Shown: positions 16,748-26,448, numbered from the stretch's first letter. The stretch is DNA of 39,866 bases from Synechococcales cyanobacterium T60_A2020_003 (GCA_015272205.1 JACYMB010000246.1:1-39866), one strand, 5' to 3'. Numbers and translations are program-made. The notes: a model not told the origin generated them from the letters alone.

Positions 16748-17986
16748 AATTTAGCACAGGATTTAGCACAATGCCTCGACCGGCTGATTCACCTGACGCA
16801 ATTAACAAGCGGCTCAAGGGTACTGGAATTAGGCTGAAAGTAGAAGCAAGGGGGCGCAAGTTATCACTGCGCGGAACCTTTCCCCTGAAACCGGGGCAAA
16901 CGAAAGTAAAGCAGACCTATCTTGCCCTTGGGATTGATGACACCCCCTACGAATTGAAAATGGCAGAACTCAAAGCTCATGAAGTATGGGCACAGCTAGG
17001 GCAGGGGACCTTCGATTGGCAAGACTGGATAGCCTGACCTTGATACCTGCGCTGCCTGGATCGAGCGATACAAACGCCACTGGTTCGCCATCAACGGCGA
17101 TACTCCCACTACCCAGAAGAAATGGCAGCGTGGAGAGTGGCAGATGGGTCTTCGCTGGTTACCGAGTGACGTCAACCTCTCAGCGCAAGTCCTCAAAGAC
17201 ACAGTCACCAGTCGTCCTCCAGACAGCCGTGCTCGCCAACTATGCGTCCAGGTGCTCAATCGCTTCGCCGAATTCGCCTCAGTTGACGTTGACCTCAACC
17301 AATACCGAGGGAAATACAAAAGACGCACCAATGGTCTTGAGATTCCCTCGGACGAAATGATCGCCCAACTGGTCAGCAGCATCAAAACTCCCCAGTGGCG
17401 CTTAGTTTACATCCGCATGGCTATCTATGGACTGAGCGACCATGAGTGTTGGTTCTGTGACATTAACCCAGCGCCACCCTATGATTGCCGCGTGCTTGAA
17501 GGAAAAACCGGACCCCGCGATGGGGTAATGCCTTTCTACCCAGAGTGGGCAGCCCAGTGGGAACCGTGGAACGGAACCTTACCGAAGGTGACTGACACCG
17601 TAGGTGATCACGCCATCTACGGTGAACGAACGGCCAGGGCATTCAAACGCCACAAGATTCCCTTTACCCCCTACACCCTTCGTCATGCTTGGTGTATTCG
17701 AGCATCTGTAGTGTTCAAACAACCGATTCCCGGCGAGGTTTACCTAATCATCGAGATTTCTGATACCACCCTTGATCGCGATCTCGGCAGCAAAGCCGAC
17801 CTTTATGCCGCTACTAGCATTCCCGACTACTGGGTATTGAACATCGCGGGGCAACAACTGCATGTGTTCAGAGAACCTAGAGCAGATGGCTACCAACGAC
17901 AGCTCATATTAAGGGCACAACAGCCCATTACACCATTAGCCTTTCTTAATTGCACCCTGACCGTCCAGGAATGCTTCGGTATGTGA
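16729..17986 (+). pseudogene. Degenerate tyrosine integrase (XisC-like), frameshifted and fused to a Uma2 nuclease C-terminal half
   Basis: Frame 1 (16729-17037) encodes an integrase N-terminal domain (LKGTGIRLKVEARGRKLSLR, ALGIDDTPYELKMAELKAHE) and ends at TGA. The same protein resumes in frame 2 from about 17039 (DTCAAWIERYKRHWF), so a frameshift lies at about 17031-17042. The catalytic domain follows (YIRMAIYGLSDHE, LEGKTGPRDGVMPFYPEW, YTLRHAWCIRASVVFK). The first catalytic Arg, expected in GLRxHE, is Ser. After VVFK (about 17719) the rest of the integrase, including the Tyr, is missing. It is replaced in frame by the C-terminal part of a Uma2/DUF820 protein (GEVYLIIEISDTTLDRDLGS, KADLYAATSIPDYWVLNI). 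Neither activity should survive. ATG 16771 (MPRPADSP) is an alternative start. Confidence 0.85.
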
Positions 17987-18007
17987 TGAGCTATCATTAA
18001 CAGCCTC

Positions 18008-18988
18008 TCATAGCCGTACCCGCTCAATCTCATCAAGACTCACCTCATCATCCCGCCGATCATATAACGCCGTCGTCCGAATATCCTCATGCGCCGCAAT
18101 TTTCTGGGCATTGTCGCGGCTGCCACCCTTGCGCAGAAAATTCGTGATTCCACTGGCCCGAAACGTATGGTTGCACGCCTCCGTACTCACCCCTGCCGCT
18201 AGCGCTCCACGCTTCACCATCGCCCAGGCTTCCTGCCGCTGAAGTCTCTGTCCAGTAAGCGTTCGACTCTTCCCCGGTGCTGTCTGGAAGAGGGGACTAT
18301 CTTTGATCTTTCGCAGTCCCGCCGCCTCAAGGTACTGATCGCGATACTCCTCAGCCGTGTGGTGGACAGGCAGCTCATGGGACTTCCCACCTTTCTCATG
18401 CAGCCGAAACCAGTACCGCTTCCCCTTGGGAAAATAGTCACCGACATTCATTCCCAGTACTGCCTCAATCCGGGCAAAGCTAAAAAACATCGTGGCGATC
18501 AGCGCCCGGTCTCTTAAGCTCACCACATGAGAAGTATCAATACTGCCCAAAAGCTGCACCATCTCTTCGTCACTTAAGATCGGCGTCTTTCCTTGCTTCG
18601 CCCGATGCTTGATTCCTCGCACCTCCGCCGCTGGATTCTCCACAGTGACACCACCATCCTTGAGCCACCGAAGCAGCGATTTAATTGCTGACAAAGGCTG
18701 ATTCCGCGTGAGCGCCGAACCCGGATGAATCTCGATGTAGTGCGCAATGATGATCGAGTTGACTTGGTGGATCCCAAGGTCTGGATAGCAGGCTTCCAAC
18801 CAATCAAAGAATCGAGTCAGGGCTCGGTAGTAGGCGAGACGGGTATTGAGGTTGCGGATCTCGGCGGTGAAAAACTCGACATACCGGTAGGTGGCTCGTT
18901 TCCCAGCGCGATGCACGATCGCTGGTAGCACAAACTCTGTGCCCGGAAGCATCAGAGCGCTGTTCTGAGGAAGGGTAAGGTTTTTCAC
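18008..18988 (-). CDS. Tyrosine recombinase/integrase, apparently intact
   Basis: A 326-residue site-specific recombinase. An N-terminal SAM-like DNA-binding domain (about 36-112: NTRLAYYRALTRFFDWLEACY) is followed by the catalytic domain with Arg173 (FARIEAVLG), Lys199 (HEKGGK), His274 and Arg277 (HTFRAS), His300 (AAHED) and nucleophile Tyr309 (TTALYDRR). All active-site positions are present. It converges on the decayed integrase with 21 bp between and is unrelated to it in sequence. It may be the enzyme of a mobile element placed next to tRNA-Thr. No cargo genes are seen. Confidence 0.92.
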   Translation of the reverse strand: MKNLTLPQNSALMLPGTEFVLPAIVHRAGKRATYRYVEFFTAEIRNLNTRLAYYRALTRFFDWLEACYPDLGIHQVNSIIIAHYIEIHPGSALTRNQPLSAIKSLLRWLKDGGVTVENPAAEVRGIKHRAKQGKTPILSDEEMVQLLGSIDTSHVVSLRDRALIATMFFSFARIEAVLGMNVGDYFPKGKRYWFRLHEKGGKSHELPVHHTAEEYRDQYLEAAGLRKIKDSPLFQTAPGKSRTLTGQRLQRQEAWAMVKRGALAAGVSTEACNHTFRASGITNFLRKGGSRDNAQKIAAHEDIRTTALYDRRDDEVSLDEIERVRL

Positions 18989-19372
18989 GGGCGACCGTTA
19001 TGCCTTGATATGACTGGATTTTGGCTTATTTCTTCTATGACATAAAGAGACGTTATGTAATGGAAAAGAGGCGGTGGAAAGTGAAGATTTCTCGTAGAGA
19101 TGATTCTTCAGTTCCCTGAATAAGGCTCCATTTATAAAAACCAAGGTGTCCTCTCAAGGACAGGATGTACTCTGAATACTCTGCCGCCGCATTGGCATAT
19201 GCAAGATTTTATGTCTACAAGATGGAATGAGGGCATCAAGTCAAAAGAGAATGGCTTGAGGCGATGCTGAATTCAAATACTTGACGGCAGAAACTTGGGT
19301 TTCCGTAAACCTTGCTGAGTGAATTGCTGAATACGATCGCAATCGCCCTTCAGTATCGTTGAAGAGATCCAA
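18989..19372. other. Spacer between the recombinase and mnmE
   Basis: These 384 bases lack a supported gene. Being upstream of a recombinase gene, they might include its promoter and an attachment site. I looked for a copy of the tRNA-Thr 3' end and found none. Confidence 0.5.
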
Positions 19373-20743
19373 CTACTTCCCAATACAAAACCGACTAAAG
19401 ATCCGTCCCAGCATTGATTCCGTCATTTCCTCTCCTGTAATCTCACCCAGAGCCTGAACCGCACCCCGCAGATCAATCGTCCAAAAATCTAAGGGAAGCT
19501 GCTCCTGAATCGTAGATTGAACCTGGCGCAGAGAAGCTTTCGCCCGACTCAATGCTGCTGCCTGCCGTTGGTTAATTGCCAGATCGAGATTTGCCGCCTG
19601 TAGATTTCCCGTTTGCACCTTTTGTAGAATTGCCGCTTCTAGTGCATTAATCCCCTGATTCTGGGCAACTGCTGTTTTCACGATCGCCCCTATCTCCGCC
19701 GGAATCCCGACGGGAGCCTGTTCCACCAAATCCATCTTATTAATCACCAGAATCAGCGATCGCTCCTTCACCTGGTCATAAATCGCCTGATCCTCGGCTG
19801 TCCATCCCACTTGAGCATCAATAGTCATCAGCACTAAATCCGCTTGCTGTGCGGCACGGCGCGATCGCTCCACTCCGATCTGCTCGACTTGATCCGTTGC
19901 TTCCCGAATCCCTGCCGTATCGAGAACCTGAACCGGAATGCCACCGACGACTAACTGCGACTCCACCACATCTCGCGTCGTTCCTGGCAAATCGGTGACA
20001 ATGGCGCGATCGCTCCGACTCCAGGCATTCAGCAAACTCGACTTGCCCACATTCGGACGACCCACAATCGTCACTTTTAATCCGGTTCGCAAGAGTTCCC
20101 CCCGGTCAGCCGTCGCTAGGATCTGCTCTACCTCCGTCAACACCTGACTCAGTTGGGCTTTCACCGATTCCTCATCCAGGGGTGGCAAATCATCCTCAAA
20201 ATCAATCCGCGCCTCTACTTCCGCCAGAATATCCAAACAGGTCGAGCGCAGTTGACGGATCGGATGCGCCAATTTTCCCTGAACTCCGGCCAGTGCCGTC
20301 TGGGCGGCCTGGGGCGATCGCGCGCCCACCAAATCCGCAATACTTTCCGCCTGGGTCAGGTCAATCCGACCATTGAGAAACGCCCGCAGGGTGAACTCTC
20401 CCGGTTCCGCCAGTCGTGCCCCCTGCTCGATACAGAGTTGTAGAACCTGTTGCACCACCATCATGCCGCCGTGACAGTGAAACTCCACCACATCCTCACG
20501 AGTGTAAGAACGAGGGGCTTGCATCACCAACAGCAACGCTTCATCAACGGTTTGTAACGTTTGGGGGTGGTGAATATACCCGTACAAAATGCGGTGACTT
20601 CCCCAAACCTGCTGCCCCGGAGCCATAAAAAGTGTTTGGGCGATCGCCATTGCGTCTGAGCCAGAAAGCCGCACAATCCCTACACTGCCCTGCTGTGGAA
20701 CTACGGCCGTTGCGATCGCCGCAATTGTATCGCCCTGAATCAT
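19373..20743 (-). CDS. mnmE: tRNA uridine-5-carboxymethylaminomethyl modification GTPase MnmE
   Basis: A 456-residue protein that, with MnmG, modifies the wobble uridine of certain tRNAs. The N-terminal folate-binding domain (about 1-120) starts [21 protein letters not shown] helical domain encloses the G domain: GRPNVGKS (228-235), DLPGTTRD (251-258), DTAG (275-278) and NKMD in the second half. The C-terminus ends FCIGK with Cys453, the family hallmark. Length is normal. Start ATG at 20743. It is divergent from the DUF2062 gene. Confidence 0.98.
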   Translation of the reverse strand: MIQGDTIAAIATAVVPQQGSVGIVRLSGSDAMAIAQTLFMAPGQQVWGSHRILYGYIHHPQTLQTVDEALLLVMQAPRSYTREDVVEFHCHGGMMVVQQVLQLCIEQGARLAEPGEFTLRAFLNGRIDLTQAESIADLVGARSPQAAQTALAGVQGKLAHPIRQLRSTCLDILAEVEARIDFEDDLPPLDEESVKAQLSQVLTEVEQILATADRGELLRTGLKVTIVGRPNVGKSSLLNAWSRSDRAIVTDLPGTTRDVVESQLVVGGIPVQVLDTAGIREATDQVEQIGVERSRRAAQQADLVLMTIDAQVGWTAEDQAIYDQVKERSLILVINKMDLVEQAPVGIPAEIGAIVKTAVAQNQGINALEAAILQKVQTGNLQAANLDLAINQRQAAALSRAKASLRQVQSTIQEQLPLDFWTIDLRGAVQALGEITGEEMTESMLGRIFSRFCIGK

Positions 20744-20811
20744 GATGATTTCACGTACTTAGTTGATCAGAAAGCCTGAATACAATAAGGATAGTTTGTT
20801 CCGCCAATGCC

Positions 20812-21339
20812 ATGCGATTCTCCGAAACACCCAGTTCCTACTCCTCGTCTAGACCCATTTCCCAACGTCGTGCCACGTCCTGGCTTCGCACCTTCCGATA
20901 CTTTTACCACCGCTTTACCCGGATGGAGGGCAGCCCCCATGCGATCGCCCGTGGTCTGGCGGTTGGGGTCTTTTCAGGATGGTTTCCCTGGTTTGGCGTC
21001 CAAATGATCATTGCGGTAGCCTTGGCAGCACTCGTACGGGGCAACAAGATTATGGCGGCGGCCTCCACCTGGGTCAGCAATCCCCTCACCTATGTTCCCA
21101 TCTATGCCTTTAATTTTCATGTGGGATGCTGGATCTTGGGAATAGACATGGGAAAGGATATCTTTACGGAAATGTCCTCTTGGAGTGATGCGGTGGCCTT
21201 AGGGCAAGACTTTTTGCTGGTGCTGCTGTTTGGCTGTTTTGTTGTGGGTTTGGGTGTTGCCGCCCTGAGCTATGGTGCAGGACTTTGGCTGCTTCAATCG
21301 GTTCGGCAACAACGCTTAGACCGCCGCCGTCTCCAATAG
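20812..21339 (+). CDS. DUF2062 domain membrane protein
   Basis: A 175-residue protein with the DUF2062 pattern: SPHAIARGLAVGVFSGWFPW followed by FGVQMIIAVALAALVRGNKI and WVSNPLTYVPIYAFNFHVG. Three membrane segments are likely at about 54-80, 92-110 and 134-160, with a basic C-terminus (RQQRLDRRRLQ). The first 40 residues are Ser/Arg-rich and less conserved. Function is unknown; family members occur across bacteria. It uses the ATG at 20812, divergent from mnmE. Confidence 0.85.
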   Translation: MRFSETPSSYSSSRPISQRRATSWLRTFRYFYHRFTRMEGSPHAIARGLAVGVFSGWFPWFGVQMIIAVALAALVRGNKIMAAASTWVSNPLTYVPIYAFNFHVGCWILGIDMGKDIFTEMSSWSDAVALGQDFLLVLLFGCFVVGLGVAALSYGAGLWLLQSVRQQRLDRRRLQ

Positions 21340-21349
21340 GGAATTTAGA

Positions 21350-21449
21350 GGGAGCATCCCAATTTTGTACGGGTAGTGCGAGCGTCCCGCTCGCGGGCAA
21401 GATGCCCGCACTCCAGACATTGATAAATTTGCAAATGTGGGATGCTCCC
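21350..21449. repeat. MITE-like element with 12-bp inverted ends and a double hairpin
   Basis: Perfect inverted ends GGGAGCATCCCA (21350-21361) and TGGGATGCTCCC (21438-21449) enclose 76 bases. The centre holds two adjacent hairpins, GCGAGCG-TCC-CGCTCGC and GCGGGCA-AGA-TGCCCGC. The central double hairpin is a common cyanobacterial dispersed repeat. The element lies between the convergent DUF2062 and DUF1868 genes and could end both transcripts. Confidence 0.75.
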
Positions 21450-21494
21450 CATTTACAGGCCTTCGGGACATGTCGCCACATCCCGAAGGTGACT

Positions 21495-22334
21495 CTACGC
21501 ATCAAACGACAGCACCGGCCAGTCGTTTTCCCGGTTGTATTGCATCATGTTTTCGAACTTGCGGAGTTCAGCACGATGCACATGAATTTCCTGGGGAATT
21601 TCGTTCTCGATCCAGGGCTGATTAAGCTCCGAAATAATGGCGCTAAACGTGTTTGCATCGGGCAATTTGCTGATGTCTCCAAAGTAGCCCAGCGTGATGT
21701 GCCCAGTGAGGTGATACTGCTGCTCAACGCCGAGGTTAATCAGCTCTATGTTTTGATAGAGCGATCGCCGCAACTCGGTAACTCGCGCATAGGATCGTTC
21801 GGCCTTGGGAGCAAGTCCTAGGGCGATCGCCCGTGGCATCACCAGAAGACCAATCACTTGCCACGTTACCGGATCTGCGCCCTGTACTAGCGGTTCACAG
21901 CGCTGAAAAATTTGGTCAATACTTTGCTGGAGCCGACGTTCAAAATCCTCGTTGACCTTGAGAGCATGACGGTAGGCATCATTCCAAATCAGATCCGCCA
22001 ACGTCATGTGAAAACTTTCGGCAGGCAAAGGAATGAAAAATCCCTCCGGCAGAGCTTTCACCAGTTCGCGTTGACAGGCCTGAACTTGCTTGTAAAAGTC
22101 GGCATTGCTGGAGTCTTCACCCCAAGGAGGAGTGATCACGGAATACCCTGGAAAGGGAACGACCTGAAACCCATCGTTCCCATCGGGTATAAATTTTGGG
22201 GATGACTGAATGTACTGAACCTGCGCTTTGTAAGCATCGGACAGGGTCATGTGGGCCACCCGGTTCACGTAGACCTGATACGTATCGTCCAATCTCGTTC
22301 GCCTCGCGTACTGTAGAAACGTAGGGTGCTGCAC
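21495..22334 (-). CDS. DUF1868 protein of the 2H phosphodiesterase superfamily
   Basis: A 279-residue protein with two HxT motifs, HMT at 109-111 (ESFHMTLADL) and HIT at 212-214 (TGHITLGYFGD). This is the signature of 2H phosphodiesterases and RNA ligase-like enzymes acting on cyclic phosphate ends. The opening DDTYQVYVNRVAHMTLSDAY and the KFIPDGNDGFQVVPFPGYSVI region match DUF1868 as I recall it. The natural substrate is unknown. The ATG at 22334 is used. It is divergent from holA, 46 bp away. Confidence 0.82.
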   Translation of the reverse strand: MQHPTFLQYARRTRLDDTYQVYVNRVAHMTLSDAYKAQVQYIQSSPKFIPDGNDGFQVVPFPGYSVITPPWGEDSSNADFYKQVQACQRELVKALPEGFFIPLPAESFHMTLADLIWNDAYRHALKVNEDFERRLQQSIDQIFQRCEPLVQGADPVTWQVIGLLVMPRAIALGLAPKAERSYARVTELRRSLYQNIELINLGVEQQYHLTGHITLGYFGDISKLPDANTFSAIISELNQPWIENEIPQEIHVHRAELRKFENMMQYNRENDWPVLSFDA

Positions 22335-22380
22335 TGCACCGTACAGCTATTCTTATTATTGAAAATTATCGCACTGCCCA

Positions 22381-23376
22381 ATGCCAATCTATTTTTACTG
22401 GGGAGATGATCAATTTGCGCTGAATCGAGCCGTTGCAGCATTGCGCGATCGCACCCTTGATCCCGATTGGGCCAGCTTCAACGCCGATAAGATTTCGCCC
22501 GATCAGCCCGATGCCGTGATGCAAGCCCTCAACCAGGCCATGACGCCTCCCTTTGGCATGGGACAACGCTTTGTGTGGTTAGTGGATACAACTGTATGCC
22601 AGCGCTGCTCTGAAGACTTGCTGACGGAACTAGAGCGCACCTTGCCGACGATTCCTGAAACCACAGTGCTGTTGCTGACCAGCGACTCTAAACCCGACGG
22701 TCGTCTTAAGTCCACAAAGCTGCTGCAGAAACACGCTGAAATCCAGGAGTTCTCTTCCATACCCCCCTGGAAAACCGATCTGATCGAACAGCAGGTGCGA
22801 CGAGTGGCGCAGGATATGCAGGTGAAACTTTCCCCAGACGCCGTACACCTACTGGCACAGTCCGTGGGTAACGATACGCGCCAATTAGTGACGGAATTGG
22901 AGAAGCTGAGTCTGTATCAGGGCGATCGCTCAACGCCGATTTCCGCCGATGCCGTTTCTACCTTGGTAAATGTTTACACCCAGAACAGCCTCAAACTAGC
23001 CACAGCTATCCGCGAGGGAGACACTAGTAAAGCCCTCACCATTGTGGCGGATCTGATTGCCCGTAATGAAGCTCCCTTACGAATCTCGGCAGTTCTCGTC
23101 GGGCAATTTCGCACCTGGCTCTGGGTGAAACTGATGGTGGAAGCCGGCGAACGAGACGAACGAGCGATCGCCCGTGCAGCGGAGGTGAATAATCCCAAAC
23201 AGATTTACTTTCTCCAGAAAGAGCTCCGCACCGTGTCCCTCAATGCCCTCCAGCAAAGTTTACCGATTTTCCTCAAGCTAGAGGCAGGACTCAAGCGAGG
23301 GGAAGACGCGATCGCCCTTTTACAGACCACAGCGATTGAGCTATGCCAGCTATTCACGGTATCCACCAAACGCTAA
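22381..23376 (+). CDS. holA: DNA polymerase III subunit delta
   Basis: A 331-residue clamp-loader subunit that opens the beta clamp during DNA replication. The N-terminus (MPIYFYWGDDQFALNRAVAA) and TPPFGMGQRFVWL are typical. The middle region has LLTSDSKPDGRLKSTKLLQKH, with the family RxKxxK pattern, and VGNDTRQLVTELEKLSLYQ. The C-terminal collar domain ends KRGEDAIALLQTTAIELCQL. The length is usual for the family. ATG start at 22381. Confidence 0.93.
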   Translation: MPIYFYWGDDQFALNRAVAALRDRTLDPDWASFNADKISPDQPDAVMQALNQAMTPPFGMGQRFVWLVDTTVCQRCSEDLLTELERTLPTIPETTVLLLTSDSKPDGRLKSTKLLQKHAEIQEFSSIPPWKTDLIEQQVRRVAQDMQVKLSPDAVHLLAQSVGNDTRQLVTELEKLSLYQGDRSTPISADAVSTLVNVYTQNSLKLATAIREGDTSKALTIVADLIARNEAPLRISAVLVGQFRTWLWVKLMVEAGERDERAIARAAEVNNPKQIYFLQKELRTVSLNALQQSLPIFLKLEAGLKRGEDAIALLQTTAIELCQLFTVSTKR

Positions 23377-23838
23377 CGGTATCGATAAGGCTAGACCCAA
23401 GGCCAAAAGCAACCGATCCCGCCCCATCGCCTTGTTTATCTTCCTTTACATCGAAAATGGGGTGAACGATTGAGAATTACGTATGCTTCAATGCCACAAA
23501 AATCTATTAAAGCCCGGATGCCCTCTACATCCGAGAGATCACCGTTGCCAAGGGGAGTCTTAAAGTTTGTTGAAGCTCTACCCCTGATTTGTTTGTAGTT
23601 TTCTATACTAATATTTAGAAAACGCAAAAAAGGCATCTTCAGGTTTAGGGTGAGTCGCATCGTTTTTGATGCTCTAGCAATGGCATAACAAAACGGTTGT
23701 CCTGCTTCACACTAAAATTCGACGCCAACCAATCTGACCAGATGGATCTCCTATCTGCTCTGAGCCTTGGGTGCTGAATATGCCTTTAGGTTTGCGAGTG
23801 CGTGTAACCGATCTTCCGAAAAAGAGGCGCAGATAGGT
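23377..23838. other. Spacer between holA and the ABC1 kinase gene
   Basis: A 462-bp gap without a convincing gene. It contains a hairpin-forming GGATG-CCCTCTA-CATCC at about 23517-23533 and a 74-codon minus-strand frame (23436-23660) with no family match. No known riboswitch class was recognised. Confidence 0.5.
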
Positions 23839-25539
23839 GTGAGCCAACCCCTAAATCAGATTCGACGCTACGACCCCGACGCGATCGCCCGCTATTATCG
23901 CCATCGCCCCTTGGCTGCCGTATGGCGTGCGTTTAGGATCGTCTGGATGTTTTTGGGTTTCGTCCTGGGCATGAAGATGGATGACTGGTTCGGCGTTGCC
24001 GAGCGGCATCATCATCGGCGGGCAACCCAACTTCGCATGATCCTGACCCGTCTTGGCCCCACCTACATCAAGGTCGGACAGGCCCTTTCCACCCGTCCCG
24101 ACCTCGTTCGGAAAGATTTTCTAGAAGAACTCATCAAGCTTCAAGACCAACTGCCGCCGTTTCCGACTCCCATTGCGTTTGGCATTATCGAAGCGGATCT
24201 GGATCGGTCGATTGATGAAGTTTTTAGCTACATTTCACCCGCTCCAGTGGCCGCAGCGAGTTTAGGGCAGGTCTACCGCGCCAAGCTCTTCAGCGGTGAT
24301 GAGGTTGCCGTTAAGGTGCAGCGTCCCAACCTGCTGCCCGTCCTAACCCTTGATCTGTATCTAATGCGGTGGGCGGCAAGCTGGCTCGCACCCTGGCTGC
24401 CGCTGAACTTAGGGCATGATCTGACCCTGATCGTGGATGAGTTTGGCACCAAGCTGTTTGAAGAAATTGACTACCTGAACGAAGGCCGTAACGCTGAGGC
24501 GTTCGCGGCGAATTTTCAAGATGACCCACAGGTAAAAGTACCATCTATCTACTGGCGGTATAGCAGTCGTCGGCTCCTGGTTCTGGAATGGATCAACGGC
24601 ATTAAGTTGACCGATACTGACAATGTGCGGGCGGCAGGTCTGAATTCTGACAAGCTGATCGAAATTGGGGTAACGTCGGGACTGCGCCAACTGCTCGAAT
24701 TTGGCTTTTTCCATGCCGACCCCCACCCTGGTAACCTGTTCGCGATGTCCGATGGTCGCATGGCCTACATCGACTTCGGCATGATGGATCAGTTGGGTCA
24801 TTCGATGAAGGAAACCTTAGTCGATTCGGTGGTTCACCTCATTAACCGAGACTATGATGACCTTGCCCACGATTTCGTGAAACTGGGATTCTTGACCCCT
24901 GAAACGGATATTCGCCCGATCGTGCCTGCTCTGGAACAGGTTCTCGGCAACGCGGTTGGTGAAAGCGTTGGCGATTTCAACTTCAAGACCATTACCGATC
25001 AGTTTTCAGAACTGATGTATGACTACCCCTTCCGGGTTCCCGCCAAGTTTGCGCTGATTATCCGCTCGCTCGTAACCCAGGAAGGACTAGCCCTCAGCCT
25101 TAATCCTCAGTTCAAGATTGTGGAGATTGCCTATCCCTACGTGGCGCGGCGATTGCTGAAGGGAGAATCACCGGAACTGCGGCGACGGTTAATCGAGGTT
25201 CTGTTTAAGGATGGCAAGTTCCAGTGGCAGCGATTGGAAAATCTGATTGCGATCGCCCGTTCCGATGACAACTTTGATCTGATGCCGACTGCTCAGTTAG
25301 CGTTGCAATTCCTTCTCTCTGAAGAAGGCCGCTATCTACGGGAGCAAGTCTTGCTGGCACTGGTAGAAGACGATCGCATTCATACCGAGGAGGTGCGGCG
25401 ATTGTGGGATCTGGTTAAAGATGAAATCAAGCCTGCCCAGCTCTTTGGTGCCACCCTAGGAGCGTTGACCGGATTCTCGACGGAGCAGGCGGCGTCCTTT
25501 ATTCCCGCAATTACCAGCATTATGGTCGAACAGCGATAG
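23839..25539 (+). CDS. ABC1/UbiB (AarF) atypical kinase family protein
   Basis: A protein of about 566 residues in the ABC1K/UbiB family, atypical kinases tied to prenylquinone metabolism; in cyanobacteria and plastids they affect plastoquinone and tocopherol. Motifs, numbered from the chosen start: KVGQALSTRPD (78-88) of the KxGQ helix, the Ala-rich loop AAASLGQVYRA (138-148) replacing the usual glycine loop, Lys159 in VAVKVQRP, EEIDYLNEGRNAE, then HADPHPGNL and the metal-binding YIDFGMM. The C-terminus has hydrophobic helices. I chose the GTG at 23839 (VSQPLNQIRRYDPDAI); an in-frame TTG at 23767 would add 24 residues. A small membrane protein gene follows by 59 bp. Confidence 0.9.
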   Translation: MSQPLNQIRRYDPDAIARYYRHRPLAAVWRAFRIVWMFLGFVLGMKMDDWFGVAERHHHRRATQLRMILTRLGPTYIKVGQALSTRPDLVRKDFLEELIKLQDQLPPFPTPIAFGIIEADLDRSIDEVFSYISPAPVAAASLGQVYRAKLFSGDEVAVKVQRPNLLPVLTLDLYLMRWAASWLAPWLPLNLGHDLTLIVDEFGTKLFEEIDYLNEGRNAEAFAANFQDDPQVKVPSIYWRYSSRRLLVLEWINGIKLTDTDNVRAAGLNSDKLIEIGVTSGLRQLLEFGFFHADPHPGNLFAMSDGRMAYIDFGMMDQLGHSMKETLVDSVVHLINRDYDDLAHDFVKLGFLTPETDIRPIVPALEQVLGNAVGESVGDFNFKTITDQFSELMYDYPFRVPAKFALIIRSLVTQEGLALSLNPQFKIVEIAYPYVARRLLKGESPELRRRLIEVLFKDGKFQWQRLENLIAIARSDDNFDLMPTAQLALQFLLSEEGRYLREQVLLALVEDDRIHTEEVRRLWDLVKDEIKPAQLFGATLGALTGFSTEQAASFIPAITSIMVEQR

Positions 25540-25598
25540 GCCATTTAACGCTAAGCTGTCGATGGTTTGATTGTGTTTATCGGGTTTAGGAGCTTGGC

Positions 25599-25979
25599 GT
25601 GGAGGAGTATTACTACGTAGGTTCGTCTCCGTTTTTTATGTTATTCGCTGGGTTGCTGGCGAGTGCAACCGCAGGCTTAGCCTTTCAGGAGACGTTGAAA
25701 CAATCGCTCAAGGAATGGTCGCGCAATCGTTCGTCGCGCACCCTGGCTAATCTGCGTGGCTTTTCCCTGGGGCTGCCCTTTTTAGGCATGGCAGGAGGCG
25801 TCTGCGTATTCCTAGCGTCAGGATTGCAGATATTCAGCTTTCCCATGGCAACAGCCTATGTGATCGCCGCTCCCCTAACGGTGGCCAGTGCGTGGCTCGT
25901 GTGGTATCAGTTGGGACGGTTGCTGGCGCAGCTTGAAGCGGGGGGATCAAAAGCGATTGACTTAGATTCGCTAGGCTAG
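25599..25979 (+). CDS. Small conserved-looking membrane protein of unknown function
   Basis: A 126-residue protein starting at a GTG (25599) just upstream of GGAGGAG-type sequence inside the first codons. Three membrane segments are likely at about 10-28, 55-77 and 82-103, separated by a basic loop (KEWSRNRSSRTLANLRG). The C-terminus is soluble and acidic. I do not recognise a named family. It lies 59 bp after the ABC1 kinase gene and 39 bp before msrB, on the same strand, so the three may be cotranscribed. Confidence 0.75.
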   Translation: MEEYYYVGSSPFFMLFAGLLASATAGLAFQETLKQSLKEWSRNRSSRTLANLRGFSLGLPFLGMAGGVCVFLASGLQIFSFPMATAYVIAAPLTVASAWLVWYQLGRLLAQLEAGGSKAIDLDSLG

Positions 25980-26018
25980 AAGGATACCCATTCCTAGGAT
26001 ACGTTTGAGGATATTACC

Positions 26019-26420
26019 GTGGTTGATAAGGTTCAAAAAAGCGACGCTGAATGGCAACAGCAACTCTCGCCTGAGGAGTACCGTGTGACCCGCAAGAAGG
26101 GCACAGAGCGGGCGTTTACAGGTAAGTATCACGACAACAAGGCGTCTGGTGTTTACAAATGCGTGTGCTGCGGAACAGAGTTGTTTAGTTCTGAAACGAA
26201 ATTTGACTCTGGAACGGGTTGGCCGAGCTTTTGGGCACCGATGCACGCAGAGAATATTGATTACGAGCAGGACAATAGCCTCTTCATGCGGCGTACAGAG
26301 GTGCTGTGTGCCACGTGTGATGCTCATCTCGGCCATGTATTTGGCGATGGGCCTGCCCCTACCGGACAGCGCTATTGCATTAACTCGGCAGCATTGGATT
26401 TTCAGCCAAAGGCAGAGTAG
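26019..26420 (+). CDS. msrB: Peptide-methionine (R)-S-oxide reductase MsrB
   Basis: A 133-residue enzyme that reduces methionine-R-sulfoxide in proteins using thioredoxin. Zinc-binding pairs are Cys48/Cys51 ([10 protein letters not shown]) and Cys97/Cys100 ([12 protein letters not shown]); the catalytic Cys120 lies in [11 protein letters not shown]. The substrate-pocket sequence SGTGWPSFW (64-72) is present, and no Cys occupies the usual resolving position there. Start GTG at 26019. The NTRC gene downstream in the window is a plausible electron source in the cell, although distant in the operon sense. Confidence 0.96.
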   Translation: MVDKVQKSDAEWQQQLSPEEYRVTRKKGTERAFTGKYHDNKASGVYKCVCCGTELFSSETKFDSGTGWPSFWAPMHAENIDYEQDNSLFMRRTEVLCATCDAHLGHVFGDGPAPTGQRYCINSAALDFQPKAE

Positions 26421-26448
26421 TGCTTCTGTTGCCTAAAATTTAGGATTG

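Noticed and set aside
16513-19372. attL/attR duplication of the tRNA-Thr 3' end
   Set aside because: No second copy of the tRNA 3' sequence was seen by eye beyond the recombinase genes.
23436-23660. 74-codon minus-strand frame in the holA-ABC1K spacer
   Set aside because: No recognisable motif or ribosome-binding site was seen; probably chance.
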